From positions 147,031,265 through 147,095,264 of the forward strand of contig CAXKWD010000005.1 in NCBI GenBank assembly GCA_964059195.1: DNA of 64,000 nucleotides, written 5' to 3'. Below the pieces are notes generated by a model. The model did not search any database and was not told where the DNA came from. It was given only the letters and a program-made list of their open reading frames with translations. Shown here piece by piece: positions 12,473-23,489 of the stretch. The number at the start of each line of letters is the position of its first letter. Positions within the stretch are counted from its first letter, which is position 1. This DNA is from Ectobius pallidus (taxonomy: Eukaryota; Arthropoda; Insecta; Blattodea; Ectobiidae). A program made the position numbers and the translations under genes.

Positions 12473-13104
12473 CCTTGTGCTTTCCAAAATAAAAGTGTTT
12501 ATCTCTGTCAAAGAAACTTCTGAAGCAGACGTCTTCATGTAAAGAGAGAGAGATTTAATTTCCGCATGTAGAACAATTTATAGACGCAGGAGTCAGAGAA
12601 AGACGCTCTTCAAAGAGATAATAGTTATTGAAAGCGGTGAGAACTAGTTTTATGTAATGTCTAAGTAATCGTCAGCAACTCTATTAAACACAGTTCCTTT
12701 CCATCAAAGATGTTCTGTGCTTCGTTGCACACGTTGTAAAGAATAGGTGTTCTCGTTTCGCATTCGCTTAGTCTGAAGAATAACACTGCAGCCGTATTTG
12801 AGTCTAGACCTATTTGTGTTTCTCAGCATGAAGTCTTTGAGAAATTCTTCGCAGATCAATCTGCAATTTCTCCGAGATTCCTATGGATATTAAAAGATAT
12901 CCATCGGGTGGTGTTAATAATAAAATATAAACAGATAGTATTGTTTAAAATATATCTACGTTAATACCACGAGTGCTGGTAGATTTACTGGTTTATTCAT
13001 TAGGAATTTTTCGTAAAGGTTCAATAATAAAATGCTGTTATTAATAAAGATAAACCAATCTTAAATTTTGCAAAAATCATAACCTACTTAACCTCCGGAC
13101 AAAT

Positions 13105-13106
<2 letters not shown>

Positions 13107-13148
<42 letters not shown>
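13107..13148. repeat. (TA)n microsatellite
   Basis: An uninterrupted TA run of about 20 copies, adjoining the 3' tail of a minus-strand LINE remnant. Confidence 0.95.
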
Positions 13149-13151
<3 letters not shown>

Positions 13152-13680
13152 TATTCATTATTCTTACTGGTGAAGTTAAGGCCATGATACCCTTTCTTCT
13201 ACTTCAGGAGTAAATCTGTACATATGAAAAATGTTAAACAATTTGATAAATATCTATAAGTTAAACCTAATCAAGTTACAGACAATAAGAGATAGGCCTA
13301 CAATCATTTATTACAAATTTGATAAACTAAAATAAAGTTAAATCTAAGTAGGCCTAATAACAATGCTAAGTAATGAATGTCTAATAAAATGAATAGTCAA
13401 TTTATTTCTAAATTACGGTACATTTCAGCATTCTCTGATACGGAGGAAACGAACTCCGAAAGCGACGGATAGACACACTAAAAGATGAAGAATGTCGGGT
13501 ATTAAGCGGTAGGTTTTGGTTGTTACAGATTGAGAGAGATTAATTAAATGGTTAACACTTAATATTGTATTGAAAGTTTTGTGTTTTGAAAACATAAATT
13601 AAGGAGTTGAATGCTCCTATTAACTTCATTCAATGCAATTTAGAAAATAAAAAAATAAAAAAGTCAATAATTTAAAAAAG
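13149..13680 (-). mobile_element. LINE 3' UTR remnant
   Basis: The low-coordinate end has GAAGTTAAGGCCATG, the reverse of the GGCCTTAACT tail seen at 3120. The segment near 13600 (TTAAGGAGTTGAATGCTCCT) matches 59046 in another LINE 3' UTR. No coding part remains. Confidence 0.5.
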
Positions 13681-13802
13681 GGTTTTTACGGCCATTATAG
13701 GGATCAGTTTCCCCACTACCTTTATATTACTTCCTTGAATCATCCCCAAACGGAATGAGAGCCAACATGGAGAAGTGCATTCCAGGCCTAAGAAGAAGGA
13801 AA

Positions 13803-14262
13803 TCCCTATAATATAAAACCACACGGCTGACTCACTCACTCACTCACTCACTCACTGACATTAATATGTTCCCACTTCCAGATGAGCTACAAACTTGAAA
13901 TTTGGTACACATATAGCTTTTAGGCTGTAAACCATAGGAAAATTCACTGACATTAATATTTGCTCACTTCCAGATGAGCTACAAACTTGAAATTTGGTAC
14001 AGATATAGCTTTAAGGCTGTAACTTAAACCATAGGAAAATTCCAAAACGTAACTTTTTTAATTTTTAGCCCTAAAAACCCCAGAAAAGGGCTCAATCACT
14101 GACATTAATGTTTTCCCACTTCCAGATGAGCTACTAACTTGAAATTTGGTACACATATAGATTTTAGGCTGTAACCACAGAAAAATCCCAGAAACCTCCC
14201 GAGAACCTCAGTGGGGGTTTGGGGGCCGAGCCCCCAATGAGCGAAGCGAGTATGTATATAAA
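13803..14262 (+). mobile_element. Helentron/Helitron-like non-autonomous element with internal tandem units
   Basis: It starts TCCCTATAATATAAAACC and then (CTCA)n. Three diverged internal units begin near 13853, 13945 and 14097, each with CTTCCAGATGAGCTAC. Near the end is a perfect 8-bp stem, 3-base loop hairpin (14219-14237), followed by GAGCGAAGCGAG. Internal tandem units plus a 3' hairpin fit Helentron-associated elements; there is no CTAG end, so a classical Helitron is less likely. Boundaries are approximate. Confidence 0.5.
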
Positions 14263-14386
14263 ACCAACAGAAATTGTAGTAGGCCTACATGCGTACCAAG
14301 CAGCAGAGATATGCTTGTAAAAAAAAATACATTACATTTGTAAATCTTATAAATTATAAGAACCTATTGTAACTTATAAGCTATAA

Positions 14387-14614
14387 TATTTTTGTCGTAG
14401 TTTAGGCAGTGATGCATCTGATTCATTCATTGCAACATTAAAACTAATACCAGAGCCGTGTGGGATCTTTAACATTGATGCCCATGTTACAAAAACAGAC
14501 TGCACATCTGTAGTTGTTACTGTACTGCCTCCGCTGGGGTTTGATCTTGCAAACAGAAACATCAAGCCAGAGAGAATGCCATCTTATTTACCATCAATAC
14601 TAGGAAGAATATGA
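14387..14614 (+). CDS. candidate coding exon, product unknown
   Basis: A 75-codon plus-strand frame without a needed ATG follows a TAA at 14384-14386. Its translation contains SDSFIATLKLIPEPCGIFN, then DAHVTKTDCTSVVVTVLPPL, then GFDLANRNIKPERMPSYL, and stops at 14612-14614. Possible acceptor AGs lie at 14399-14400 and 14404-14405 after a T-rich stretch. The composition is protein-like (balanced hydrophobic and polar residues, Pro and Cys present). I do not recognise the family; it could be an old host exon or a transposon coding fragment. Confidence 0.35.
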   Translation, partial: YFCRSLGSDASDSFIATLKLIPEPCGIFNIDAHVTKTDCTSVVVTVLPPLGFDLANRNIKPERMPSYLPSILGRI

Positions 14615-15469
14615 ATTATTGATGTGGGATAGTGGTATGAGGGACTGCTTTATTGATTTCTCAAGACCCTAACAAAAGGTATCAACTCCTGTATTTTCTT
14701 TTCTTTCGACGTACAGGTGGCTTTAAAATAATTGGAACACATAAATTGAAACCAACTGAAACGTTGTACTCTCAAAGGCAAGTAATTGGGAATCCCAATA
14801 GAACATATATATAATGAATTTTTAGATATCAGTTTTGACTTTTGTAGGTGTACCTAGTAACTTTGAATAAAGGAAAATTTACTGTAACAGTGAAACGTGA
14901 CCGCCGTCGTATAGCCTACCAGATAGGAGTCATTAGACCAGTTAACCAGGCGGAATGGAAGGTAGGATGAAAATCTGTACAGTGTGCTAACGACGTGGAT
15001 CTCCTGAAATAGGGTTCATGCGACTGAAAATAGTTGACGAATTGAAGGGGGTGGATAGTTCCCTTTCTTTAGATACCGGTCCTCCTTCGAGTCTATATCA
15101 CTACAGGAAGTTGTATTCCAGGAAAATAAATAAATATATAAAACATTTTTTTTTAAATCTCTGCATTTTTTTATTTATAATGATTGTAGGCCTATGTAAT
15201 AATTTTAATTACAGGTAATACTATGAATTACATAATTCTAAATTTGGAAAGAAATAAAAGTTCTTTACGCTTGTTTCATGAAAATTATCATATTATAAAT
15301 AAACCCACTGATAGACCCGAATCCATTTGTTTTCATCGTATATTAAACGAAACTATTGTTTTTTCCGAGCGGAATATGAACACTTCTTCTGGATGTGACA
15401 CCAAGTTTTAAAGTGTATTGCCTAAACGGAAGCACAAAATTCGATCTATTGGTTTAACTATTTTTATTT
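14615..15469. other. no recognisable feature
   Basis: Open frames at 15018-15218 and 15223-15411 are short and resemble no family I know. Confidence 0.45.
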
Positions 15470-15603
15470 AGTTGAATAAAAACACTTTCTTTAACGCACT
15501 TTATTTACCTTAGTAAACTTCTGGACGGCCGTTTCGCAGGTGGTGTTCCTGCATCATCAGCAGAGTGCCAAGAGTGCGTTAAAGAAAGTGTTTTTATTCA
15601 ACT
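15470..15603. repeat. 134-bp hairpin element: perfect 31-bp inverted repeat around a hammerhead
   Basis: The left arm 15470-15500 is the exact reverse complement of the right arm 15573-15603 (31 of 31), with a 72-base spacer. The spacer holds the minus-strand hammerhead ribozyme. A second structure at 33736-33869 has the same total length and layout but unrelated arm sequence. Confidence 0.9.
15509..15572 (-). ncRNA. type I hammerhead self-cleaving ribozyme
   Basis: All parts are visible on the minus strand. Core box CTGATGA pairs to plus 15554-15560. Stem II is GCAGG/CCTGC with a 7-base loop (15536-15552). GAAA follows, then a minimal 2-bp stem III (AC-GGCC-GT, 15525-15532) and cleavage base C at 15524. 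Stem I is TCTG/CAGA (15561-15564 with 15520-15523), an internal loop, then CTTGG/CTAAG (15568-15572 with 15509-15513, one G-U pair). Such short-stem-III hammerheads are known in Penelope-like retroelements. An odd point is one extra U between the CTGATGA box and stem II. Cleavage activity is inferred, not shown. Confidence 0.8.
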
Positions 15604-15954
15604 ATTTGTTACACAACGCTAAAGTCGGACACAAGAATGAATATTTTCATTTGTTACGGAAAACTATATAATTAAAAATAAAATTATGTAATTCATGCAA
15701 TTTATGTAAAAACGGTGTACGTGTTAAATATAATGTTTTAATTATTTTTGTGTTAAATAACTTATTTAACAATCGCGGGCACAAATAAGCTTGTTCCTAA
15801 TAACGTTCATTTCGTACAGTAAGCCTGCCAAATTTCATTTCAGTAGGTTTGAATGTTTCTGAAATACGACTTTTAAATTTGTCTGCTTTCACGCTGACCA
15901 AAGGTATATTCCCTTTTAATGGATTTTCACGCCTAGAATTATATAAATCTTATG

Positions 15955-16045
15955 AATTCACTTACTCACTTACTTACTCACTCAATGGCAGTTGACAATT
16001 TCTCAGGAAGCTAAAGGAATATTATCTATTTCATTGAACTCATCC
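15955..16045 (-). mobile_element. RTE-like LINE 3' end fragment
   Basis: CACTTACTTACTCACTCAATG followed by AAGCTAAAGGAATATTATC matches the 3' tail at 5310-5375. Only the tail remains; the sequence diverges after about 16045. Confidence 0.6.
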
Positions 16046-16355
16046 AATCCCAATCTACAGTTTCTACGATTTTTAGACTCCCTCAGTGTAGTCCCTACCC
16101 GAAGATCCGAACGAGGGACTCCTAAAAATTTTACACTGATTAGGATCCATAAATCAGGCAGCGTTATTTAACAATATTGTTTACTGTGAGAGGTTAACCT
16201 CACGCCAAACTCCCAAGCTGGAGGACCGCCTCATGTCGTCTGTCCGCGACGGCTTATTTAACATATTCGCAGCTACCCTCCATATGTGGAGGCCGTATCC
16301 TCTATCCGCAACAAGAGGACGCGCCATGCCGTGGTGACAGAGACCCACCCTTATA

Positions 16356-16875
16356 CCGGGTGTTCGGAAATTCATATTAAAAACTTCTAGGGCTAGTAGT
16401 AGACAATATTTCGAATAGGAACCCATGTCTGGAAACGTGCCGTTTACCTTTTACCGTTAGCCATTACAATGTGTCGAATTTGCCGGTGTTGTTTTGCAAC
16501 CGGAGAGGCAGTACATGACGTCAGAAGAGCACCATGTGCAATGAGGTGTGACTTAAGGCACAGAAGTAAATGACGTTTGACTCATTGCAGAAGAAAGTCA
16601 AATTTTTTGGTAATAATGCCTAACTAACAATAAAAATTCATTGATTACAATAACAGGTGGAAAAAACAAATTTGTTTCTGTATTCTGCACTGGATGTGTC
16701 CCATACGAAACTGTTCACTACAACAAAGGCTCGATGTGACGACCACCAATGTCGTTGCACACATTGTACCGACGAATAAACACCAGCAAATCCTTCACAT
16801 CGTAATGACTGTTAGTAGCACTAAGTCCCTTCTACTAGCCCTAGAAGTTTGTAATATGAATTTCCGGACACCCGG
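16356..16875. mobile_element. mariner-like MITE (520 bp)
   Basis: Long terminal inverted repeats (over 45 bp with few mismatches) begin CCGGGTGT and include AAACTTCTAGGGCTAGTAG-type sequence. TA flanks both ends (16354-16355 and 16876-16877), the Tc1/mariner target duplication. The interior keeps a minus-strand scrap that may derive from a transposase C-terminus. Confidence 0.75.
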
Positions 16876-16968
16876 TATGTATGTGTATAGGTATATATAT
16901 ATATACACACCCCCCTATACATATATATACATATATATAGTAGAAGTATAGTAGTATATTATTAAGTT

Positions 16969-16970
<2 letters not shown>

Positions 16971-17018
<48 letters not shown>
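16971..17018. repeat. (TA)n microsatellite
   Basis: An uninterrupted TA run of 24 copies, with further TA-rich sequence from 16889. Confidence 0.95.
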
Positions 17019-17019
<1 letters not shown>

Positions 17020-17497
17020 GAAGCATAGATATTATGTATTGACAGCCAGATTTTCTTAAAAAAACACATATATCAAAACGCAGACCAATAAATATCAAGT
17101 GAAATGTCGCTGTAATAATACTGTACGGTGTAACATATATACACATTGCATGCAAAATTGAGATAAGCTGCACGAAATGACAGCCAAGTCAACAAAAAGG
17201 CCTTCTGTATTTGACTTTGATATCTTACTGATTGCTGTAAATCTGGAAGGCATAAATAAAAGTCACGCAAATGTAAAGTGATTGGCATACAGTCATGTTT
17301 AAACGTCCTTCATATCTTTGTGTGTTTAATGTGTCAGTAAGGACAGGTCTACTTGTAGACTAGCACGCATGCTATTTGTACCACTAAATTAACAAGTATT
17401 CACGCTGGTCAAAACATCTGTTAAGAAGATACCAATAAAACTAGACAATTGTGTACTGGCAAAACAAGACATATGGTAAGGGCATGAATGAATAATA

Positions 17498-17590
17498 TCA
17501 GGTAAACTCATATAACAAAGTGCCAGTATGTTTGTGTTGAATCAATTGTAATTGTAATTATGATATGCAGAAAATAAGTTTTTCTGATCA
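17498..17590 (-). mobile_element. 3' end of the TGTC-repeat family
   Basis: ATCAGGTAAACT, then ACAAAGTGCCAGTATG and ATGATATGCAGAAAATAAG, match in reverse the right end of the element at 19185-20345. Confidence 0.6.
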
Positions 17591-17689
17591 GATTAAAATC
17601 GACCAGCGTCAGCAAAACTACAGATTTGTGATACCTTGACAATCGCGCACTCACATAAAAATAAAAAATAAAATAAAAAAATCTATGTC

Positions 17690-17775
17690 AAATCGGCAGG
17701 CTCCGGGATTCGATCCGGGGACCTCCAGGATACGAATCCATTTGGCCAACTAAGTCAGTTTGACGGTGTCGTTTT
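17690..17775 (-). mobile_element. tRNA-derived SINE head
   Basis: On the minus strand TTAGTTGGCCAAATGG (A-box-like) precedes GGATCGAATCCCGG (B-box). The variable region and acceptor arm do not give a clean functional tRNA, so a SINE is the better reading. Confidence 0.55.
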
Positions 17776-18540
17776 GTAACCCCCTCCCCACCTCACGGTC
17801 ACCTCGACAACAACATTCTTTTTTACTCTGCTGGGCACCATCTTCTTTCTTCCAGAGGCTCTGAAAATATGACCAGGGAGAGGGGCACAAAGAAACGAAG
17901 AGCTTTGAAAAGCTTTTTCAGCCTCTTCGCCAACAAGAAGTAGACCTTTACTTCATATGGAAGCTAAATTAAAATATATATTGAAAATAAAATAAAATTA
18001 CATCAAAAGTTTGAACATGACTTAGACAGTGGAACATTTGGTGTACAAAACTGAAATAAAGACACAGGTACAATCATATTATCAAGACAATGGACTGAAG
18101 GTAAGCAGTGCGGTAAGTCAGGTTACCGATACTGGATGTAGGAAGATCTAGTTTCCACCATGATAACATAAACGGGAAATGGATAAGAAACACTATCGGA
18201 AAAAAGTATCTTCTTGTAAGTTAATCCGTTTCGCCTGTAATAATTTATATCTACTTTACTGGATCTACACTTGTATTGCCAGGCAGTATCCAAGAATTTA
18301 AAAAGTTGAATTATTGTAAAAAAAAAAACTCCGCGGCCCAACATACCTGAAGGGATCATGCCTACCGCTGCGTCATGTACCATAGGCAGACGACAGGATT
18401 TGGGGCATGTGGTGAGCATGCCGACACCCACGGCTGTTAATCATGGTTTTCGTGACTGAAGCCGCCGCTACTTGTCAATCAAGTAGATCCTCATTTTGTA
18501 TTATGAGACTGAGTAGGCCTACACCCCTTTCCATGCCTCC
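17776..18540. other. no recognisable feature
   Basis: It contains the probable body of the SINE up to about 17950. No gene was recognised in the rest. Confidence 0.4.
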
Positions 18541-18547
18541 CTACCTC

Positions 18548-18600
18548 AGAAAAATCCGGGATCGAACCCGGGCCTGCGGTTCCATAGTACGCCTACTACA
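18548..18600 (-). mobile_element. tRNA-like SINE fragment
   Basis: The minus strand has GGGTTCGATCCCGG, a perfect B-box with T-arm, preceded by GCAGGCCC. No A-box was found at the expected distance. Confidence 0.45.
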
Positions 18601-19172
18601 TATTAATGTCATTATCATTACCATATTATAGACTTCTGCTTTTAGCGACACTCGTATGGTGTAGTTTAAGATGGATAAATCATTTTCTCGAAGTACACAC
18701 TCTTAGTATCCTAGACAGCATTCATCTTGATTCTGCCGCAAATCCCGTTGAGGAGAATAATGTTTGTTCATGAGGCTCTACCTATCTAAGAGGACTGTGA
18801 CCATTGTCTTTTCTCAACCATTCTGATAGAAGAGGCTTTTAGGATTAAAGTGAGTGAATCCAGCAGGCAGTGATTTCATTTAGAGAAGAACCAGAGAGAT
18901 TCTATCTAGAGATTTCTACTCCATGACCTTTGGCTGCTTCTTCAATTGCGAAACTTCTACAGTATTCTGTTGCTGTCAGTTTGTTTCATTTGTTTAATAA
19001 TCTAGTCTAAATTTCCATTTTTAAAGAGAAAAAAGCTAATTTCTTAGACGAAATATTTTTTTTTACGAAAAGCTTGCACGCTTCCCCCTTTTCTAGAGAA
19101 GAAAGGAAAAGTGGAATGTTATAATAAATGCTTAAAAATATTGCTGAATTCACAAAATGAGCTGGCAATTAA

Positions 19173-20345
19173 TGCAATTATTAAGTGCCAGTATGGTACT
19201 TTATGAGATTGTGTGTGGGGACGAAAAATGTCTGTCCGTCTGTCTGTCTGTCCGTGTGTCTGTACGCGCCATAACTCAAATACGCTTTTTCGGATTTTCA
19301 TGAAACTTGGAAAACACATTTATAATGTCAATGGGAAGAACCCTATTGATATTGAACCAAATCGGTTCACCGGTACCGGAGTAATGCCCAATTTAGTGCC
19401 TATTTTAATAGATTGTATCGGATTTCCATGAAACTTGGTATACCCATTTATGACGTCCATGAGAAGTGCCCTATTGAATTTGAACCTAATCTGTTGACCG
19501 GTACCGGAGTAAAACCCAATTTAGTGTCTACTTTAAAGGCGCAATAACTCAAATACGCTTTATCGGATATTTATGAAACTTCGTATACGCATTTATAATG
19601 TCCATGGGAAGACGTTTATTGATATTGGACCAAATCGGTTGGCCAGTACCGGAATAATGCCCAATTTAGTGTTTTTATGTTAATATATAAGAAGTCGCGA
19701 TAACTCAAATATGCTTTATTGGGTTTTCCTGAAATTTTGTATACCCATTTATAATGTACGTGGAAAGACGTCTACTGATATTGGACCAAATCGGTAGACC
19801 GGTACCGGAGTAAAACCCAATTTAGTGTATATTTTAAGGACGCGGTAACTCAAATAGGCCTACGCTTTACCGGATTTTTATGAAGCTTGGTATACACATT
19901 TATAATGTCCATGGGAAGACGTTTATTCATAATGGATAAAATCGGTTGATCTGTTTCGGAGTAATTCTCAATTTAGTGCCTATTTTATGGTAATATACGT
20001 ATTCGAAAGAATTTATTAAAAAAATGAAAATCAGTTATCTTGACAACATAGCCTATTGTTTTACTGTGATCTTATAAGGCATTGGAAATTAAAATACAGG
20101 TAGCTTTGACAAAAAACACTATTGATTTACATGCGCTTATCCAACTAGACCGTTAAAATGACCCAGGTGGCCGAGATGGTAGACCTTTCTTCTTCCGTAA
20201 GCCCTGCTTAATGAATAAATCTGGAGTTTAACTTGGAAATCAATTTAAAAAAAAAAAACATATTCTGCATATCATAATTGCAGTCATAACTGATTCAACA
20301 AAAACATACTGGGCACTTTGTTACATCAGTTTACCTGATTTTATT
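19173..20345 (+). mobile_element. TGTC-repeat family element, near full length
   Basis: It starts near ATTAAGTGCCAGTATGG and ends near GGGCACTTTGTTACATCAG, giving short inverted ends around AAGTGCCAG. It contains (TGTC)n at 19230-19263, then about five diverged units of roughly 145 bp, each carrying ATAACTCAAATACGC, a TTGGTATAC-like box and CCGGTACCGGAGTAA. An AT-rich 3' half follows. There is no transposase. Relatives in the window are at 17498, 20470, 23490, 33013 and 60430. The class is unassigned; (TGTC)n plus internal tandems resembles some Helitron-derived repeats. Confidence 0.65.
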
Positions 20346-20469
20346 GATGTTTGTATATTGTTCACTGCACATGTAGGTTATGGTTTTGCACGGCCGTACA
20401 TGTTAAGACACTACTTCAAGCTGTAAACAGTCCGTCAGTGAATACGTAAATAAGTGAATAAATAGGTAA

Positions 20470-20790
20470 ATAAATCATTAAAGTTTTAATGCCTGAGTTT
20501 CTGAAATGCATATCAGTTCACATGACAACATATTTTTTTACAGTGTTCATATACGGTTTTGGAAGTTGCAATAAGCTAGCTTTGACAAATAACACTACCT
20601 ATATATATCTTCATATATGCTTATCAAACTTTATACCTTTGTTTTTCTGTAATCGATCTGGATTTTAAGTTGGAAATCGATTGTAAAAATAACTTATTTT
20701 CTGCATAATAATTGCAATTATCACTGATCAAACAAACGCATTCTGACACTTTGTTGCAGTAATTAATTGTAATTGTAAGTAATTATTAAA
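20470..20790 (+). mobile_element. TGTC-repeat family, 3' half
   Basis: Segments TTTACAGTGTTCATATA, AAGTTGCAATAAGCTAG and ACGCATTCTGACACTTTG match the 3' half of the family, placed directly after the fuller copy at 19173-20345. Confidence 0.6.
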
Positions 20791-21189
20791 AATAACTGTA
20801 CGTGGTAGAGAATTATACTTTGTATAAACAGCAACTCTTCATTAAAAGAAGTATGCCCAAAAAGACGATAAATCGAACACTGCCAAATTAAGTTAAAAAA
20901 TATGTTTTGGGAAATGCTTATGTTAACTACAGGTTCAAAGCTTAGTTATAGTGGGAACTGTACGCGGCACAATGTGAGGCCACCAGTCGGGGTAGTTGTG
21001 TTTGACGTGATGGTGGTTTCATGGCCGCGTGGTGTCATGTCCTATTAACGTAATTGTCACAGCCATTCAAGTAACCCTGACACCAATTACTGTCAACAAC
21101 CTTCCATAACTGTATAGACAATTTATTTTCATTCACCAATATAATACATAGCTTTTGTTTGAAAGAGAAACGTTTTCACCTAAATAACA

Positions 21190-21195
21190 TTTATT
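21190..21195 (-). terminator. poly(A) signal AATAAA for the candidate exon
   Basis: AATAAA on the minus strand, about 75 bases past the stop codon of the frame ending at 21268. Confidence 0.35.
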
Positions 21196-21267
21196 TTTAA
21201 AGTGTAGTTCTTCGAGGGAGCATATCTTATTTATGCACCTTTTACAGAAATAAATTATAGTTTGAGT

Positions 21268-21409
21268 TTAATTAGCATCAAGAAACTGGCCTTGCAATAG
21301 TCTTTGACCAACAGTATTCTCACCAGCAATAGTCAGAAATTCTGAAGCTACGTACTCAGCTTTAGTATAAAATAGTAGCACTTTGTTTCCTTTATTTCTC
21401 GAAGGCAGT
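21268..21409 (-). CDS. candidate terminal coding exon, product unknown
   Basis: The minus strand shows a long pyrimidine tract (36 T, 21415-21450), then GCAAG, an acceptor AG, then an open frame translating LPSRNKGNKVLLFYTKAEYV, then ASEFLTIAGENTVGQRLLQG, then QFLDAN and a stop. An AATAAA follows 75 bases later. This is the order expected of a last exon. The peptide is protein-like and not a recognised transposon domain. I cannot name the family. Alternatively, the A-run could be the tail of a retrocopy and the frame chance. Confidence 0.45.
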
Positions 21410-21412
21410 CTT

Positions 21413-21414
<2 letters not shown>

Positions 21415-21450
<36 letters not shown>
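21415..21450. repeat. (A)36 tract
   Basis: A pure A run on the plus strand. It may be a retroposon tail or, on the minus strand, a polypyrimidine tract. Confidence 0.95.
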
Positions 21451-21454
<4 letters not shown>

Positions 21455-21604
21455 CCGCACACATAGCACAACAAAACACACTACATACACAACAAAACCC
21501 ATACATAATGGCAAAAAAATTCTGCCCATTCAAAACTATAACATATCAAAATATTTCCAAACATAACTCCTATTAAACATAATTCATACATATGCACATC
21601 TGGC

Positions 21605-21720
21605 GCTGTGAAGTCAACTCTGGCTTAGCTCAGTTGGTAGAGCAGTGGCACGGATAGCCAAAGGTCCTGGCTCCAAATCCCAGTGTCAGAGGAATTTTTC
21701 GCCTATAATATTCTCAATAA
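21605..21720 (+). mobile_element. tRNA-derived SINE, family with GTGTCAGAGGAAT
   Basis: A-box-like TGGCTTAGCTCAGTTGGTAG and B-box-like GGCTCCAAATCCCAG are followed by TGTCAGAGGAATTTTTC. The same family appears at 50060-50165 (minus), 50303-50370 and 63540-63660. Confidence 0.75.
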
Positions 21721-22840
21721 AACCTTGTCAAAATTATGTACTGCTAACACATATTTGCCTAAATGCATTTAATATCAGTCTTCAACAAACATATTCAAAG
21801 TATAACATGATAGAAATTTCAACATTATTCTCCTTTAGTCTCTTTCGGCTATTTGTGACAATTGAATAGTACTTGCTGAAAACGCTTTCTATATCCAAGC
21901 TATTGGTAGGTGGCAAGATTGACTGAATAGCTGCATTGACAAAAAATTGGATATTTTATTTGCACTGTGGATAAATTTTCAGGCAGCCAATCTCTTAAAT
22001 GCCTCTTCAACTGGTTATTAAATGTTTTCGAAAATAATCATAACCTCATAAGAAACTGAGTATTTATGATTAACATATGAAATTCTTCCCTATATATCGA
22101 ACAGCGTTAAGAGATTATGGTACTGATCCGATCAGCCACTTGAACTTTTCATGTGTGTCAAATGCAACCAACCACATGCACATCTCCACGCCCAGTTCAT
22201 CCCACATCGTTCTACAGCGTTCTACATCGTAAAGGGGTGTCCAGGCAATTTTTTAGGGGAAAAGGACAGACTTTGATCTTCAGATAAAACATACACACAA
22301 AAAGACCCTTAAAATGTAATTTTGCTCTTATTTCACAGGTATACACACATTTAGCATTTTATTCTAATTTTGAAATTTATCGCTGATTTAAAAAAAAAAC
22401 ACACACAATAATAAACTTAATATGCTTCAAAACTTAAATTACTTATTTTGACAGTATTTGGGGACATTTAGCATTTATGCGATTTAAAAAATCTACCATC
22501 CTTAATAATAAAATCCTGTGTTAGTTTATTTTGTGCAATTACTACTAATTGACAATTGAACGGCGTTTCCGTTTCTAATGGAGGATGTAAATGTTTGTGT
22601 AGCTGGACCATTAGTTTTCTCACAAGAAGAAAAACATATGCTGCGATCTCCGCGCGTGCTCTGCTGTTATCATAATATTGAATTTAGTGAGGTAGGAAGA
22701 GAAGAAGTATTCTGCCATTAATTAACACATATCTGAAATAATACGTCCATACTATACTGGATATCTGTTTACTCTTAGCTTATATTGTCTAGTGCTACGG
22801 GATGATTCTATGGAATACTGATTTATAATTTTGATCCTAT
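21721..22840. other. no recognisable feature
   Basis: AT-rich sequence with no supported gene or repeat boundary. Confidence 0.4.
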
Positions 22841-22849
22841 ATTCTAAAT

Positions 22850-23175
22850 CCGCTACTTTTGAAACTGTATTGTAATAATAAAGTAATCAATTTATTACTA
22901 AAAATTACCATCGTTTGTCCGAAAATTTTTGTTTTTAATGTTTTTTTTTTTATGTGTTACTATGATACCAGAGCCAGCACTAATTGAAGACCAGCTTCTC
23001 CTGCCAATTGGTAAGTTCTCTGGCACCTTCCTCTCCTTTTTATATCTTTTTCATTACTCTAAATTACGAAATAATGTTTATAATGTGACTCTTTTGAAAC
23101 TGTATAGTAATAATAAAGTAATAAATTTATTGCTAAAAATTACGAAATAATGTTTATAATGTGACTCTAATGTAG
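22850..23175. repeat. short local duplications
   Basis: AAATTACGAAATAATG starts at 23061 and again at 23136, a 75-bp tandem duplication. CTTTTGAAACTGTATTGTAA near 22857 recurs near 23091. Confidence 0.7.
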
Positions 23176-23489
23176 CCCGAAAAAGCAAAGCTCTGGGGCG
23201 GTTCGGAATAATACGCTGGATTACCCTCAAATGTTAGAAAAATACAGAAAGAGGAACGACAAACATAGGTATAAGTTAGTAATATTTATACTAAATACAC
23301 TACATGTTTTAATTACAGTGTACAACATTTTAAGGTGAATTGTGGGAGGGAACTGAAGGTAATTATATCTACATTTTAAAGTTTACTTAAGAAAATGTGA
23401 TCATAAAAATAATAAAAGTAAGGAAATAATTGTGGAATTATTTTTATAACACAAAACAATACAGAAACATTGTATAAAATTGTAATAGT

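Noticed and set aside
12233..12542. Open frames encoding poly-Leu or poly-Tyr
   Set aside because: They are the (TTA)n microsatellite read in two frames.
20163..20185. A-box-like GTGGCCGAGATGGTAGA as a SINE or tRNA start
   Set aside because: No B-box follows at the right distance; it lies within the TGTC-family element.
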